DNA from: CSSed11-175R1 sp041685735
GTDB lineage: Bacteria > Actinomycetota > Nitriliruptoria > Nitriliruptorales > Nitriliruptoraceae
Assembly: GCA_041685735.1 (NCBI GenBank)
Contig: JAWLFE010000008.1
Location: 1 to 64,000, forward strand
Reading direction: 5' to 3'
DNA: 64,000 bases
This document shows positions 1-8,710 of this stretch, in pieces (position 1 is the first letter of the stretch; each line of letters starts with the position of its first letter). The notes under the pieces are model-generated. The model ran no database searches. It saw only the letters and a list, made by a program, of their open reading frames with translations, and had not been told where the DNA came from. Position numbers and translations under genes: made by a program.

Positions 1-993
1 CCCGCGCGACAGCTCCTGCTCCGCGGGGCTCTGCTTCTCCTTCTTCTTGCGGCGTGTCTTGCCGCTGTTGGGACCGCCGGTACCACTCGGCCCGCCGCGA
101 CCACCGGGAGGTCCACCTCGGGCGGGACCCCCGGGGCCACCACGGTTCGGTGCCTGCCGGTAGGGAGAGTTGCCGCCGGGGGCGGGCGGACGTCCACGTG
201 CACCACCGGGCGCGCCCGCGCCGGCGCCGGCCGGTCCACCGGTGCGGGCGGGTGGCTGTCCACCGCGGCCCGGAGGCGCGGCCGGGGGCGCCTCACGACG
301 TGGTGGGGCCTTGCGCAGCGGCGGCGGGATCGAACGACGACCCGACCCCTCCTGGGGCAGGACCTGGTTGTCGCGTCGGACGGGCGTCGGAGCGTCCCCG
401 GTGACCGTCGACGGGGGCTTGGGACCCTTGGCCGGCGGCGGACGCAGCGGCACCTCGCCCGGCTTCAAGCGCGGCGGCGGTGCGCCGGGCATCCGTGGAG
501 CGCCCGATGGCGCCTCCCCACCGGACTCGGCCGGCCCGTCGTCGGTCGGTGCGCTCGGCGAGGTCGACGTCTCCGCGGGACTGGCCACGGACGGAGCATC
601 GGCAGGGGCGCTCGGGGCGGCATCGCCCTCGGTCCCGGCGGGATCCGCGGACGCAGCCTCGGCAGCTGGCTCGGCGGCCTCGGCCGCCTGCTGCTCGCGG
701 AGGTGAGGAGGCAGCACCTTGGCGGCCTTCTTCTTCTCCGGCGGAGCGGCGGCCTGCATCGAGCGGTAACGCTCGAGCTCCTCCTGCTCCTTCTTGGCCT
801 TGGCCTCGACTTCTGCCCGGCGCTCCGCCTCGGACTTGCCGAGCGACTCGCGGAACTTCGCCGCATCGTTGTCGGCAACCGACGATGAATGACTCTTGGC
901 ATCGACGCCGAGTTCGGACAGGCGGCGGAGGACCTCCTTGTTGGGGAGGCCGCTCTCCTTGGCCAGTTCGTAAACGCGAACCTTGGTGCTCAC
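1..993 (-). CDS. infB: Translation initiation factor IF-2, N-terminal part (cut by window edge)
   Basis: IF-2 is the GTPase that brings initiator tRNA to the 30S subunit. Only the first 331 codons are inside the window; the G domain lies beyond base 1. The N-terminus is the typical IF2_N fold (VSTKVRVYELAKESGLPNKE). It is followed by a charged helix (residues about 45-85) and a long Pro/Gly/Ala/Arg-rich linker with many RGG-like runs near residues 230-310, as in actinobacterial IF-2. The chosen GTG at 993 overlaps the stop of the upstream ylxR gene in a GTGA, and a GAGGAG sequence precedes it. The gene belongs to the rimP-nusA-ylxR-infB operon. Confidence 0.95.
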   Translation of the reverse strand, partial: MSTKVRVYELAKESGLPNKEVLRRLSELGVDAKSHSSSVADNDAAKFRESLGKSEAERRAEVEAKAKKEQEELERYRSMQAAAPPEKKKAAKVLPPHLREQQAAEAAEPAAEAASADPAGTEGDAAPSAPADAPSVASPAETSTSPSAPTDDGPAESGGEAPSGAPRMPGAPPPRLKPGEVPLRPPPAKGPKPPSTVTGDAPTPVRRDNQVLPQEGSGRRSIPPPLRKAPPRREAPPAAPPGRGGQPPARTGGPAGAGAGAPGGARGRPPAPGGNSPYRQAPNRGGPGGPARGGPPGGRGGPSGTGGPNSGKTRRKKKEKQSPAEQELSRG

Positions 994-1379
994 GCGCTCT
1001 CGCTCCTCACGGTCCCCTCTGGGACCTGGTGACGCACACCTTGCTTGGTACCGGACATCTCGGCCCTGAGTGCCTCGAGCGTGGCTCGGAGCTCTCCAGC
1101 GTCGCCACCCCGCAGGGCACGACGTACAGCTGCGGCATCGCGGCGGCTGGCCGCGTCGATGCAGGAGGGTTGGGGGCAGAGGTAGGCGCCACGTCCGGGG
1201 AGGCGCCGTTGCGGATCGGAACGGATCCCGTCGGGGGTCCGTGCCAACCGTCGGAGTTCGTCCTGCGGACGAGTTCGTCGACAGCCGACACAGGTCCGGA
1301 CGGGCGTCCGGGTCGCTCCGCGCTGCAAGGGTACTTCCTTCGTGCTCCTCGTCAGGTCGTGGCGGTCAACGACGTTCAT
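990..1379 (-). CDS. ylxR: YlxR/DUF448 family nucleic-acid-binding protein
   Basis: This 129-residue protein belongs to the YlxR (DUF448) family, small RNA/nucleoid-binding proteins encoded between nusA and infB in many bacteria. The hallmark segment TCVGCRRTRPQDELRRL (residues about 25-41) and the later GRGAYLCP motif are both visible. The ATG at 1379 was chosen over longer frames because the family begins just before the CVGCR motif. The stop overlaps the infB GTG by 4 nt, so translation is probably coupled. The C-terminal ~25 residues are poorly conserved and basic. Confidence 0.9.
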   Translation of the reverse strand: MNVVDRHDLTRSTKEVPLQRGATRTPVRTCVGCRRTRPQDELRRLARTPDGIRSDPQRRLPGRGAYLCPQPSCIDAASRRDAAAVRRALRGGDAGELRATLEALRAEMSGTKQGVRHQVPEGTVRSESA

Positions 1380-1440
1380 CGTCGTCCACCGACCGGGCCG
1401 GATCCGCGCTCCTCGGCGGCACCAGCCCGGCGTCAGGCTC

Positions 1441-2703
1441 TCAGCTCTCGCTCTCCACCGGGGGCACCGGGGACGGGGGGACGTCGGTGTCGGCCGGCGG
1501 CTGCACCGGATCCTTGGGTTCGGGTTCGGCGACGGCCATGGCCCCATCTGCGGCCGTGGCGACCGAATCATCCTCGTCCTGGCGCTCGTCGTCCTCCAGG
1601 ACACTGTCGCGGACCGCCTGCGCGGACTCGACCGCGGAGGCGATCGCACGCTCGCCCTCCTCGGAGAGCGGGCTGCCGTACTCGTCGATCAGACCCGCAT
1701 CGAAGGCCTCCTGGAAGGCCCGCTGTTCCTCCGCGAACTGCGTCTCGGACTTGATGTCGATCCGCCATCCGGTCAGACGGGCGGCCAACCGGGCGTTCTG
1801 CCCCTCGCGACCGATGGCCAGCGACAGCTGGTAGTCCGGGACGATGACCATGGCGGTGCCGTCGTCCGGGTAGAGGTAGACGTTGGACACCTTCGCCGGG
1901 GACAGGGCGTTGCCCACGAGCTCCTCGGGCTCATCAGCCCAGCGCACGATGTCGATGCGCTCGAGCTCGTCCGAGTGCAGTTCCTTCTGCACGCTGCGCG
2001 CGCGCTGACCGCCCGGACCGACGCAGGCGCCCACCGGGTCGACGTCGGGATCGTTGGACATCACCGCGACCTTGGTGCGGTGGCCCGCCTCACGGGCGAT
2101 GCCCTTGATCTCGACGATGCCCTCCTCGATCTCCGGGACCTCCAGGGCGAACAGGCCGACGACCAGGGCCGGGTGGGTCCGCGACGCCACGATCTGGGCA
2201 CCACGCAGCTGCTTGCGCACCTCGATGACCACCGCGCGCGAGAACGCACCGTGCTCGAGCCGCTCGTTGGGGATCTGCTCCGCGTAGGGAAGCAGTGCCT
2301 CGGTCCGACCGAGCTCGATCAGGGTGACGTTGCCCTGCTGGCTGATCTGGCCGGCGACGATGTCACCTTCGCGGCCGACGAACTCGCCGTAGGTCGCCTC
2401 GCGCTCGGCCTCACGCAGCCGCTGGAGCAGGACCTGCTTGGCCGTCTGGGCGACGATGCGGCCGAAGTCGGTCGGTTCCTCCCGCCACTCGGAGACGATG
2501 TTGCCATCGTCATCGAGTTCCTGGGCGTAGAGGGTCACCTCGCCGGAGACGCGGTCGACGGTGACACGAGCTTCGTCCGCGACCGCGTTGCTCGACCGCT
2601 TGTAGGAAGAGGCCATGGCGGTCTCGAAGGCTTCCACGACGGTGTGGAAATCCAGGCCCTTCTCGCGCTCGATCTGGCGCAGGGCATCGAGGTCGATCTT
2701 CAT
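1441..2703 (-). CDS. nusA: Transcription termination/antitermination factor NusA
   Basis: NusA binds RNA polymerase and nascent RNA and modulates pausing, termination and antitermination. The 420-residue product has the N-terminal RNAP-binding domain (starting MKIDLDALRQIEREKG), an S1 domain (about 130-200) and two KH domains (about 200-345, including VGPGGQRARSVQKEL and AIGREGQNARLAARL). It ends in a Ser/Pro/Glu-rich acidic tail rather than the long C-terminal acidic repeats of Escherichia coli NusA, as usual for actinobacteria. A strong GAAGGAGG ribosome site lies 8 nt before the ATG. It is the second gene of rimP-nusA-ylxR-infB. Confidence 0.96.
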   Translation of the reverse strand: MKIDLDALRQIEREKGLDFHTVVEAFETAMASSYKRSSNAVADEARVTVDRVSGEVTLYAQELDDDGNIVSEWREEPTDFGRIVAQTAKQVLLQRLREAEREATYGEFVGREGDIVAGQISQQGNVTLIELGRTEALLPYAEQIPNERLEHGAFSRAVVIEVRKQLRGAQIVASRTHPALVVGLFALEVPEIEEGIVEIKGIAREAGHRTKVAVMSNDPDVDPVGACVGPGGQRARSVQKELHSDELERIDIVRWADEPEELVGNALSPAKVSNVYLYPDDGTAMVIVPDYQLSLAIGREGQNARLAARLTGWRIDIKSETQFAEEQRAFQEAFDAGLIDEYGSPLSEEGERAIASAVESAQAVRDSVLEDDERQDEDDSVATAADGAMAVAEPEPKDPVQPPADTDVPPSPVPPVESES

Positions 2704-2722
2704 CGTTGAGCCTCCTTCACGG

Positions 2723-3223
2723 TCACCACGGCAGCACGATGGTGCCGTGGTCCAGATCGGCGAACGCGATCGTGACCTCGGTGCCATCCGTGTCGAGCGT
2801 GACTTGGTCGTCGTCGACGTCCAGGAGCGTGCCGGTCAGCGGCTCCGGTTCGTCGGAGGCCTCGAGCTCACCCTCGGAACGCCGGTGGACGCGGACGTCC
2901 CGTCCGATGCTGCGGGCGAAATCGCGGGGGCCGGTCAGGGGGCGATCGGCACCGGGCGAGGTCACCTCCAGCGTGTACGCCTGGTCGAACAGCAGGTCCT
3001 CGTCGAGCAGGTCGCCGAGCTGGCGCGAGACGGCCGCGATGTCATCGACATCGACGCCCGTCTGCGAGGTCAGGTCGGCCGTGTCCACGATCACACGGAT
3101 CAGTGGCCGGGAGCCCGGTCCCGTCACCTCGACATCGATGAGTTCCATGTCCACCGGGCCCAGCAGCGGCACCACCACCTCGCGCACGCGGGCGGACAGG
3201 TGTCCATCCTCGTGGCTGGTCAT
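2723..3223 (-). CDS. rimP: Ribosome maturation factor RimP
   Basis: RimP assists late assembly of the 30S subunit. The 166-residue protein shows the N-terminal alpha/beta domain with the typical ELIDVEV and LIRVIVDT strands, then the SPGADRPLTGPRDFARSIGR segment that matches the family motif (P-G-x-x-R-P-L) and a C-terminal SH3-like domain. It heads the nusA operon; nusA follows after 19 nt. The start at 3223 gives the normal family length. Confidence 0.94.
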   Translation of the reverse strand: MTSHEDGHLSARVREVVVPLLGPVDMELIDVEVTGPGSRPLIRVIVDTADLTSQTGVDVDDIAAVSRQLGDLLDEDLLFDQAYTLEVTSPGADRPLTGPRDFARSIGRDVRVHRRSEGELEASDEPEPLTGTLLDVDDDQVTLDTDGTEVTIAFADLDHGTIVLPW

Positions 3224-3251
3224 GGTGGTTCCTTCGCAAGGCGTACGTCAA

Positions 3252-3275
3252 CGGCCGGCCCGTGGGGGCCGGCCG
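3252..3275 (-). terminator. GC hairpin in the rimP leader region
   Basis: A perfect 9-bp inverted repeat (CGGCCGGCC / GGCCGGCCG) with a 6-nt loop lies 29 nt upstream of rimP and downstream of ispG. No U-tract follows on the minus strand, so it may be a leader or Rho-assisted structure rather than a strict intrinsic terminator. A second hairpin (AGCGGGCC / GGCCCGCT) is at 3370-3390. Confidence 0.4.
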
Positions 3276-3369
3276 CCGCGTCGGAGGTCCGTTGTCTTCT
3301 CCGCCTCACCGGGGTCCTCATCAGAGGTCTGAGCGTGGAGGCGGGCACGTTTGGGGCCGAACGTGACGG

Positions 3370-3390
3370 AGCGGGCCATCACGGCCCGCT
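3370..3390 (-). terminator. Hairpin downstream of ispG
   Basis: An 8-bp perfect inverted repeat with a 5-nt loop sits 48 nt after the ispG stop codon and before rimP. It could end ispG transcripts. There is no T-run next to it, which is common in very GC-rich actinobacteria, so the assignment rests on position and stem only. Confidence 0.35.
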
Positions 3391-3437
3391 TCGAAGTCAC
3401 GACCGTAGCACGGTCGCGACCCGGCCGCCACGGGCGG

Positions 3438-4595
3438 TCAGGCGACGACGGGGCTGCCCTCACCCCGCTCGGCGCGGATCTCCTCGGCCATCTCGGTCGC
3501 GTAGTGGACCAGCGCCTCGACGATGTCCTCCTCGCGGACCGTGGCGATCTTCTCACCCTTCTTGATGATGTCGCCCTTGCCGTTGCCGGCGGCGACACCC
3601 AGGTCGGCCTCGCGGGCCTCACCCGGCCCGTTGACGACACATCCCATGACCGCGACGCGCAGGGGCGCCTCGATGCCCTCGAGCCCCTTCTGGACATCCT
3701 CGGCGAGGGTCCAGACGTCCACCTGGGCGCGGCCGCAGGACGGGCACGACACGACGTCCAACCCCCGCTCGCGCAGGTGCAGCGACTCGAGGATCGCGAT
3801 CCCGGCCTTGACCTCCTCCACGGGGTCGGCCGACAGCGACACCCGGATCGTGTCGCCGATGCCTTCGGCGAGCAGCGACCCGATACCGACCGCGGACTTG
3901 ATCGATCCGGTCTTGAGCGGTCCCGCCTCGGTCACGCCGAGGTGCAGGGGGTAGTCGGTCCGATCGGCGAGCATCCTGTAGGTCTGGATCATCACCCACG
4001 GGTCGGAGTGCTTGACCGAGAGCTTGGTGTCGTAGAACCCGACGTCCTCGAGCAGACGCGCCTCCCGCAGGGCGGATTCGACCATCGCCTCCGGCGTGGG
4101 CCCACCGAACTCGTCGAGGATCGCCTGTTCGAGCGAACCACCGTTGACCCCGATGCGGATGGCGACCCCCGCATCGTTGGCCATCTGCCCCAGCAGGGCG
4201 ACCTTGTCGTGCTTCTTGATGTTCCCCGGGTTGATGCGCACACCTGCGCAGCCGGCCTCGATCGCCATGACCGCGTACTTCCACTGGAAGTGGATGTCGG
4301 CGATCACCGGGATACGGGCATGCTCGGCGATGTAGGCGAGCGCCTCCGCATCCTCCTTGCGCGGGACCGCGACACGGACCACGTCGGCACCGGCGGCCTG
4401 CGCCGCGGCGATGGCCTGCAGGGTGAGATCCGCCTCGTGGGTCGGCGTGACCGTCATGGTCTGCACGCTGATCGGCGCGTCACCGCCAACCTCGATCGGA
4501 CCGAGGCGGATCTTGCGCGTCTGACGACGGACCGGGCCCGCCGAGTCGGGTGATGCACTCGGCGTGGTCGGCAGGATGGGCAGCGAGGTGGTCAC
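3438..4595 (-). CDS. ispG: 4-hydroxy-3-methylbut-2-en-1-yl diphosphate synthase (IspG/GcpE)
   Basis: IspG catalyses the reductive ring opening of MEcPP to HMBPP, the penultimate step of the MEP isoprenoid pathway. It carries a 4Fe-4S cluster. The sequence has the TIM-barrel part (RRQTRKIRLGPIEVGG onward; ADIHFQWKYA; RINPGNIKKHDKV) and the C-terminal cluster-binding part with CPSCGR and MGCVVNGPGEAR. Start choice is uncertain: GTG at 4595 has GAAGG 9 nt upstream and gives 385 aa; an upstream GTG at 4655 (405 aa) follows AAGGG and a possible TAGCCT -10 box at 4672-4677. The partner gene dxr lies 1.6 kb away on the same strand. Confidence 0.94.
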   Translation of the reverse strand: MTTSLPILPTTPSASPDSAGPVRRQTRKIRLGPIEVGGDAPISVQTMTVTPTHEADLTLQAIAAAQAAGADVVRVAVPRKEDAEALAYIAEHARIPVIADIHFQWKYAVMAIEAGCAGVRINPGNIKKHDKVALLGQMANDAGVAIRIGVNGGSLEQAILDEFGGPTPEAMVESALREARLLEDVGFYDTKLSVKHSDPWVMIQTYRMLADRTDYPLHLGVTEAGPLKTGSIKSAVGIGSLLAEGIGDTIRVSLSADPVEEVKAGIAILESLHLRERGLDVVSCPSCGRAQVDVWTLAEDVQKGLEGIEAPLRVAVMGCVVNGPGEAREADLGVAAGNGKGDIIKKGEKIATVREEDIVEALVHYATEMAEEIRAERGEGSPVVA

Positions 4596-4717
4596 GGTTG
4601 CGGGCCTTCGCGCGGCGCGGGGGTGGCGGGTCGATCGGCCGGTTGCCAGCGTCACCCTTGGTTCGGTGCCGAGGCTACCGCTGACCGGTCCGCGCGCGGC
4701 GAGCGTGGTCCCCGGGT

Positions 4718-4747
4718 CGGTCCGGGACCCACCCCGGTCCGGGACCC
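4718..4747. repeat. 13-bp direct repeat with dyad symmetry after rseP
   Basis: CGGTCCGGGACCC occurs at 4718-4730 and again at 4735-4747. Each copy is nearly self-complementary. The pair lies about 40 nt past the rseP stop and before ispG, so it may help terminate rseP transcripts. No U-tract is present. Confidence 0.4.
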
Positions 4748-4784
4748 GTCCCCCATCGCGTCCGGCCCGGGGGTCGGACCACCA

Positions 4785-6230
4785 TCACAACCGGATCGGG
4801 TCCGTGATGTCCAGCCACAGCAACAGCACCATGAAGACCAGCAACACCGTGATGACCGGGATCGCCACCGCGGCGATCGCCCGCGGATCGACCGTGTAGT
4901 CCGTGGACTTCCCGCGCAGTCCGCGCACGGCGTTGACCGACCGCTCGATGCCGAGGACCGCCAGGTGTCCACCGTCGAGGGGGGGCAACGGCAGCAGGTT
5001 GAAGATGCCGATGAACACGTTCACCGCGGCGAACAGCCCGGCGAACAGGATCACACCGATCGCGCCACCGCTGACCTGGCCGGCCAGCGACGCCGCACCC
5101 ACCAGCGACACCGCGCCCTCGACGCCCCGCTCCTGTTGCCCCCCCACCTGCGCCACGATGTCGGCGAGCCCGGACGGGCTGAACACGCTCGCCATGGCGG
5201 AGAGCGACCCGGTGAACATGGGCACGAACCCCCCGGGACTGCCCGGCCCCGGTTCACCCACCAGGGCCTGTTCCAGTGCATCGACCGGTCCCACCCGCAC
5301 CTGCTGCGGCCTCGGGCTGAAGCCGACCTGCCCGACGGTGTCTCCCGTCTGAGGATCCTCGACGGCCCGCGGGGTGATGGTCACCGACCGTTCCTCACCG
5401 TCCCGCAGGAAGACGAACGACGTGGGCTGCTCCGGACGCGCCCGGATGACCTCCGTCAGTTCCTCGTAGACGTCACTGCGCACCCCGTTGACGGCGAGCA
5501 TCCGGTCACCGGGCTCGAGTCCCGCCTCGTCCGCGGGGCTGCCCGCCTGGACCTCGGACACCGTCGGATCGATCTCGCCGGTCCACTGCGGGAGCAGGGC
5601 GTAGACGGCGAACAGCGCGAGCACGGCCAGGACGAAGTGCATGAAGGAGCCCGCGACCAGCACGATCGCTCGTTGCCAGGCGGGCCGGTCGTGGAAGAAG
5701 CGGCCCGTGTCGCCCTGCAACAGGCGGTACCCCAGATCACCGACCCGCTCCGAATCGCCCACCTCGGTCAACACGACCTCGCGGAGCACGTCACGCGGAT
5801 CCTTGCGGCGAGCCATCTCGGTCGATGCCCCACCCACCGGGGTGGCCTGCAGCGTCGCACGGGTCCGACGCACGATGTGGTCGGTCTGGTCCGCGGGCGT
5901 CCCCCGTGCGGTCAGTTCGCGTTCGAGCGTCTCGAACGACGCGTCGGTCACCTCCCCATCGCCCGGGAACACGACCTGTGGCAGCGGCGCATCGCGTTCA
6001 TCGTCGGGGGACATCCCACAGATGCGCACGAACCCACCGAGCGGCAGGGCCTTGACGCCGTACTCCGTCTCGCCACGGACGGTCGACCAGAGCGTCGGGC
6101 CGAAGCCCAGGAAGTAGCGGTCGGCCTTCATCCCGAACCACCTGGCGGTCAGGAAGTGTCCGAGCTCGTGCACCATGATCGCGCCGATGAGCGCGACCAC
6201 GAACGCCGTGATCGCCAGGGGGCCGGTCAT
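4785..6230 (-). CDS. rseP: Site-2 zinc metalloprotease, M50 family (RseP/Rip1-like)
   Basis: An intramembrane protease that cleaves membrane-bound substrates such as anti-sigma factors. The 481-residue protein has the zinc motif HELGH in the first membrane segment (residues about 21-25) and a second membrane segment before a PDZ domain (about 215-300, PADEAGLEPGDRMLAVNG). The third metal ligand motif, NLLPLPPLDGGH, lies near residue 410, and a last hydrophobic helix follows. The roughly 110-residue insertion between the HELGH helix and the next membrane segment is longer than in E. coli RseP. Its ATG overlaps the dxr stop (ATGA). The rlmN-dxr-rseP-ispG neighbourhood is standard for actinobacteria. 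Confidence 0.93.
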   Translation of the reverse strand: MTGPLAITAFVVALIGAIMVHELGHFLTARWFGMKADRYFLGFGPTLWSTVRGETEYGVKALPLGGFVRICGMSPDDERDAPLPQVVFPGDGEVTDASFETLERELTARGTPADQTDHIVRRTRATLQATPVGGASTEMARRKDPRDVLREVVLTEVGDSERVGDLGYRLLQGDTGRFFHDRPAWQRAIVLVAGSFMHFVLAVLALFAVYALLPQWTGEIDPTVSEVQAGSPADEAGLEPGDRMLAVNGVRSDVYEELTEVIRARPEQPTSFVFLRDGEERSVTITPRAVEDPQTGDTVGQVGFSPRPQQVRVGPVDALEQALVGEPGPGSPGGFVPMFTGSLSAMASVFSPSGLADIVAQVGGQQERGVEGAVSLVGAASLAGQVSGGAIGVILFAGLFAAVNVFIGIFNLLPLPPLDGGHLAVLGIERSVNAVRGLRGKSTDYTVDPRAIAAVAIPVITVLLVFMVLLLWLDITDPIRL

Positions 6231-7441
6231 CGCATCTCCCGTTGCCGCAGCAACTCGTCAGCACGTCGTCGCGCCCAGGCATCGGCAGCCAGCACGTCGG
6301 TCACCTGCAGGGTGCCCGTCGGCGCGTGATCTGCCCAATCATCCAGGCACGACTCGACCACCGCCGCGATGTCCAGGAACGCCAGGCGCCCCTGGAGGAA
6401 GGCCTGCACGGCGACCTCGTTCGAGGCGTTCAACGTCGCGGGGAAGGTGCCACCTCGACGTCCCGCCTCCTCGGCCAGCACGAGCGCCCGGAACGTCGAC
6501 CGGTCCACGGGTTCGAAGGTCAGCGAGGTGGCACGGGTCCAGTCGCACGCCACGAAGGCTTCGCCGAGTCGATCCGGCCAGGCCAGGGCGAGCTGGATGG
6601 GCAGGCGCATGTCGGGCGGGGACAGCTGCGCCAGGGTCGATCCGTCGATGAACTCGACCATCGAGTGCACGACCGACTGGGGGTGGATCACGACCGCCAG
6701 TTCGTTCCAGGACCGGTCGAACAGCAGGTGGGCCTCGATGAGCTCGAGCCCCTTGTTCATCAGGGTGGCCGAGTTGACCGTGATCACCGGACCCATCTCC
6801 CAGGTCGGGTGCGCGAGCGCCTCCTGCGCGGTGACCGCAGCCAGCTCGTCACGCGACCAGCCGCGGAACGGGCCACCGCTGGCCGTCAGGACCAGCCGCG
6901 CGACCTCATCACGACGCCCGCCCCGCAGACACTGCGCCAGCGCCGAATGCTCGGAATCGACCGGGATGAGGTGGCTCTCACGCCCGCCCGCCGCCTCCGC
7001 GGCGGCCACGACCACCTCGCCGCCGATGATGAGGCTCTCCTTGTTGGCGAGGGCGACCGGGGTTCCCGCTCGCAACGCGGCCAGGGTGGGTTCCAGGCCG
7101 ACCGCGCCGGTGATGCCGTTGAGGACCAGGTCAGCGTCGACCGTGGCCAGGGTGGCGACACCCTCGGGACCGTCGAGCACCTCCAGGTCCGTCCGCTCGG
7201 TGGCCAACCGGCGGGCGGCCGCCCGGTCGCCGACCGCGACCCGCCGCACACCGAGCTCATCCGCCTGCTCGACGAGGGTCTTCGTATCGTGGCCGGCAGC
7301 CAGCCCCACCACCTCGAAGCGCTCGGCATGGGTGGCGATGACATCCAGCGACTGGGTCCCGATCGAACCCGTGGCCCCGAGCAGCACCACCCGCTGCCTG
7401 GTCACGACCCTGTCCCTGGTCACGACCCCGCCCCTGGTCAC
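6227..7441 (-). CDS. dxr: 1-deoxy-D-xylulose 5-phosphate reductoisomerase
   Basis: Dxr converts DXP to MEP with NADPH, the first committed step of the MEP pathway. The product shows the NADPH-binding LLGATGSIGTQSLDV, the conserved LANKESLI, the substrate/metal segment PVDSEHSALAQCL, SGGPFRGW and HPTWEMG. Length (404 aa) is normal. The first GTG at 7441 overlaps the rlmN stop (GTGA). The first 18 codons, however, are built from an 18-bp tandem repeat that places in-frame GTG codons at 7441, 7423 and 7405, each behind a G-rich stretch, so the true start could be any of the three. Confidence 0.95.
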   Translation of the reverse strand: MTRGGVVTRDRVVTRQRVVLLGATGSIGTQSLDVIATHAERFEVVGLAAGHDTKTLVEQADELGVRRVAVGDRAAARRLATERTDLEVLDGPEGVATLATVDADLVLNGITGAVGLEPTLAALRAGTPVALANKESLIIGGEVVVAAAEAAGGRESHLIPVDSEHSALAQCLRGGRRDEVARLVLTASGGPFRGWSRDELAAVTAQEALAHPTWEMGPVITVNSATLMNKGLELIEAHLLFDRSWNELAVVIHPQSVVHSMVEFIDGSTLAQLSPPDMRLPIQLALAWPDRLGEAFVACDWTRATSLTFEPVDRSTFRALVLAEEAGRRGGTFPATLNASNEVAVQAFLQGRLAFLDIAAVVESCLDDWADHAPTGTLQVTDVLAADAWARRRADELLRQREMR

Positions 7442-7468
7442 GACCCCGCCCCTGGTTGCGACCCCGCC
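7397..7468. repeat. 18-bp tandem repeat, four copies, across the rlmN/dxr junction
   Basis: Units at 7397, 7415, 7433 and 7451 (CCTGGTCACGACCCCGCC consensus) are nearly identical. The array encodes both the last residues of RlmN and the first residues of Dxr, in different frames. Because the unit is a multiple of three, copy-number change would keep both frames. Confidence 0.85.
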
Positions 7469-8616
7469 CCATCCGGTGCGAGCGCGTCCACCCGCTCGGC
7501 GGCACCGATCGCGGCGGGCAGGCGTGACCCGCCACCGAGCGTGTAGGAGGCCAACAGCTGGCCGCAGGCCGCGTCCGCGTCACGGCCACGGGTGTCGCGC
7601 AGCGTGATCTCGACCCCCCGGGCGCTGACGCGGTCCACGAACGCCCGCGTGCGGGTCCGGGAGGGTTCCTTCCAACGCACCCCGGGCGTCGGGTTCATCG
7701 GGATGACGTTGACGTGCGCCCGCAGCCGCTTGGCGATGTCCGCGAGGCGGTCCGCCTGCAGGTCGCTGTCGTTGACCTCACCGATCAGGCACCACTCGAT
7801 CGATGCGCGCCGGTTGGTCGCGACCCGGTAGTCGCGCACCGCCTGCTCGAGTTCCGCGAGGGGGTGGGTCACGTTGATCGGCACGAGTTCGTCGCGCAGT
7901 TCGTCGGTGGCTGCATGCAGGCTGACCGCGAGCGTCACCGGCAGATCGAGTTCCTGCAGCCGCTTGATCCCGGGCACGAGGCCGACCGTCGACACCGTGA
8001 TGCCACGGGCCGAGAGGTTGAAGCCATCCGGATCGTGCAACCACAGGACGCTGGCGAGCGTCGCCGGCAGGTTGGCGAGCGGCTCCCCCATCCCCATGTA
8101 GACGACGTTGGTGATGTGGTCGGGCGCGTCGGTGGGGAGATGCTCTCCGGCGATCGCGCCCGACCGCAGCGCGGCATCCGCGACGACGACCTGCCGGATG
8201 ACCTCGCCGGCGGTGAGCTGCCGGCGGAACCCGGCCTGCCCGGTCGCGCAGAACGGACATCCGAGCGCACAGCCGGCCTGGGTCGAGATGCAGACCGTCG
8301 CCCGGCGGGGGTAGAGCATCAGCACGGTCTCGATCGCTTCGCCGTCCGGGAAGCGCAGCAGCAGCTTGTGGGTGTGGCCGTCATCGGCGACCCGGTGGTC
8401 GATCAGCTCGGGCCGGGCCGGGGCGAAGCGCTCCGCGAGGATCGCGCGCAGGTCCTTGGGCAGGTCGGTCATCTCGTCGGGGTCGTCGACCCCACGGACC
8501 AGCCAGGACCGGATCTGCTCCACGCGGTAGCCGGGCTGCCCGAGCTCCCCGACCAGCGCGGCCAACCCCTCCGTGGTCAACGAGTAGGGGTCGATCGGCG
8601 TGCTGGTATCGGACAC
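7438..8616 (-). CDS. rlmN: Dual-specificity 23S rRNA (A2503)/tRNA (A37) methyltransferase RlmN
   Basis: A radical-SAM enzyme that adds C2-methyl to A2503 of 23S rRNA and A37 of some tRNAs. The cluster motif CALGCPFCATGQAGFRR is present (CxxxCxxC). The conserved VVYMGMGEPLAN, SVSLHAATDELR and the C-terminal GRDADAACGQL, which carries the methyl-carrier cysteine, are also visible. The GTG at 8616 has GAGG about 6 nt upstream and gives 392 aa; an ATG at 8643 is an alternative. The C-terminal tail is partly encoded by the 18-bp repeat shared with dxr. Confidence 0.95.
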   Translation of the reverse strand: MSDTSTPIDPYSLTTEGLAALVGELGQPGYRVEQIRSWLVRGVDDPDEMTDLPKDLRAILAERFAPARPELIDHRVADDGHTHKLLLRFPDGEAIETVLMLYPRRATVCISTQAGCALGCPFCATGQAGFRRQLTAGEVIRQVVVADAALRSGAIAGEHLPTDAPDHITNVVYMGMGEPLANLPATLASVLWLHDPDGFNLSARGITVSTVGLVPGIKRLQELDLPVTLAVSLHAATDELRDELVPINVTHPLAELEQAVRDYRVATNRRASIEWCLIGEVNDSDLQADRLADIAKRLRAHVNVIPMNPTPGVRWKEPSRTRTRAFVDRVSARGVEITLRDTRGRDADAACGQLLASYTLGGGSRLPAAIGAAERVDALAPDGAGSQPGAGS

Positions 8617-8710
8617 ATGAACCTCGAGGTGGTGGCCGCACATCCGCTTCGTGGCGTGGGCCGCGGCGTGCACGGGAGGGTACGTCAGACGGGACGGACC
8701 ATCGCGGGCG

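Noticed and set aside
4623..6329. Large plus-strand frame opposite rseP
   Set aside because: It is the complement of a well-identified M50 protease gene and has no motif or ribosome site.
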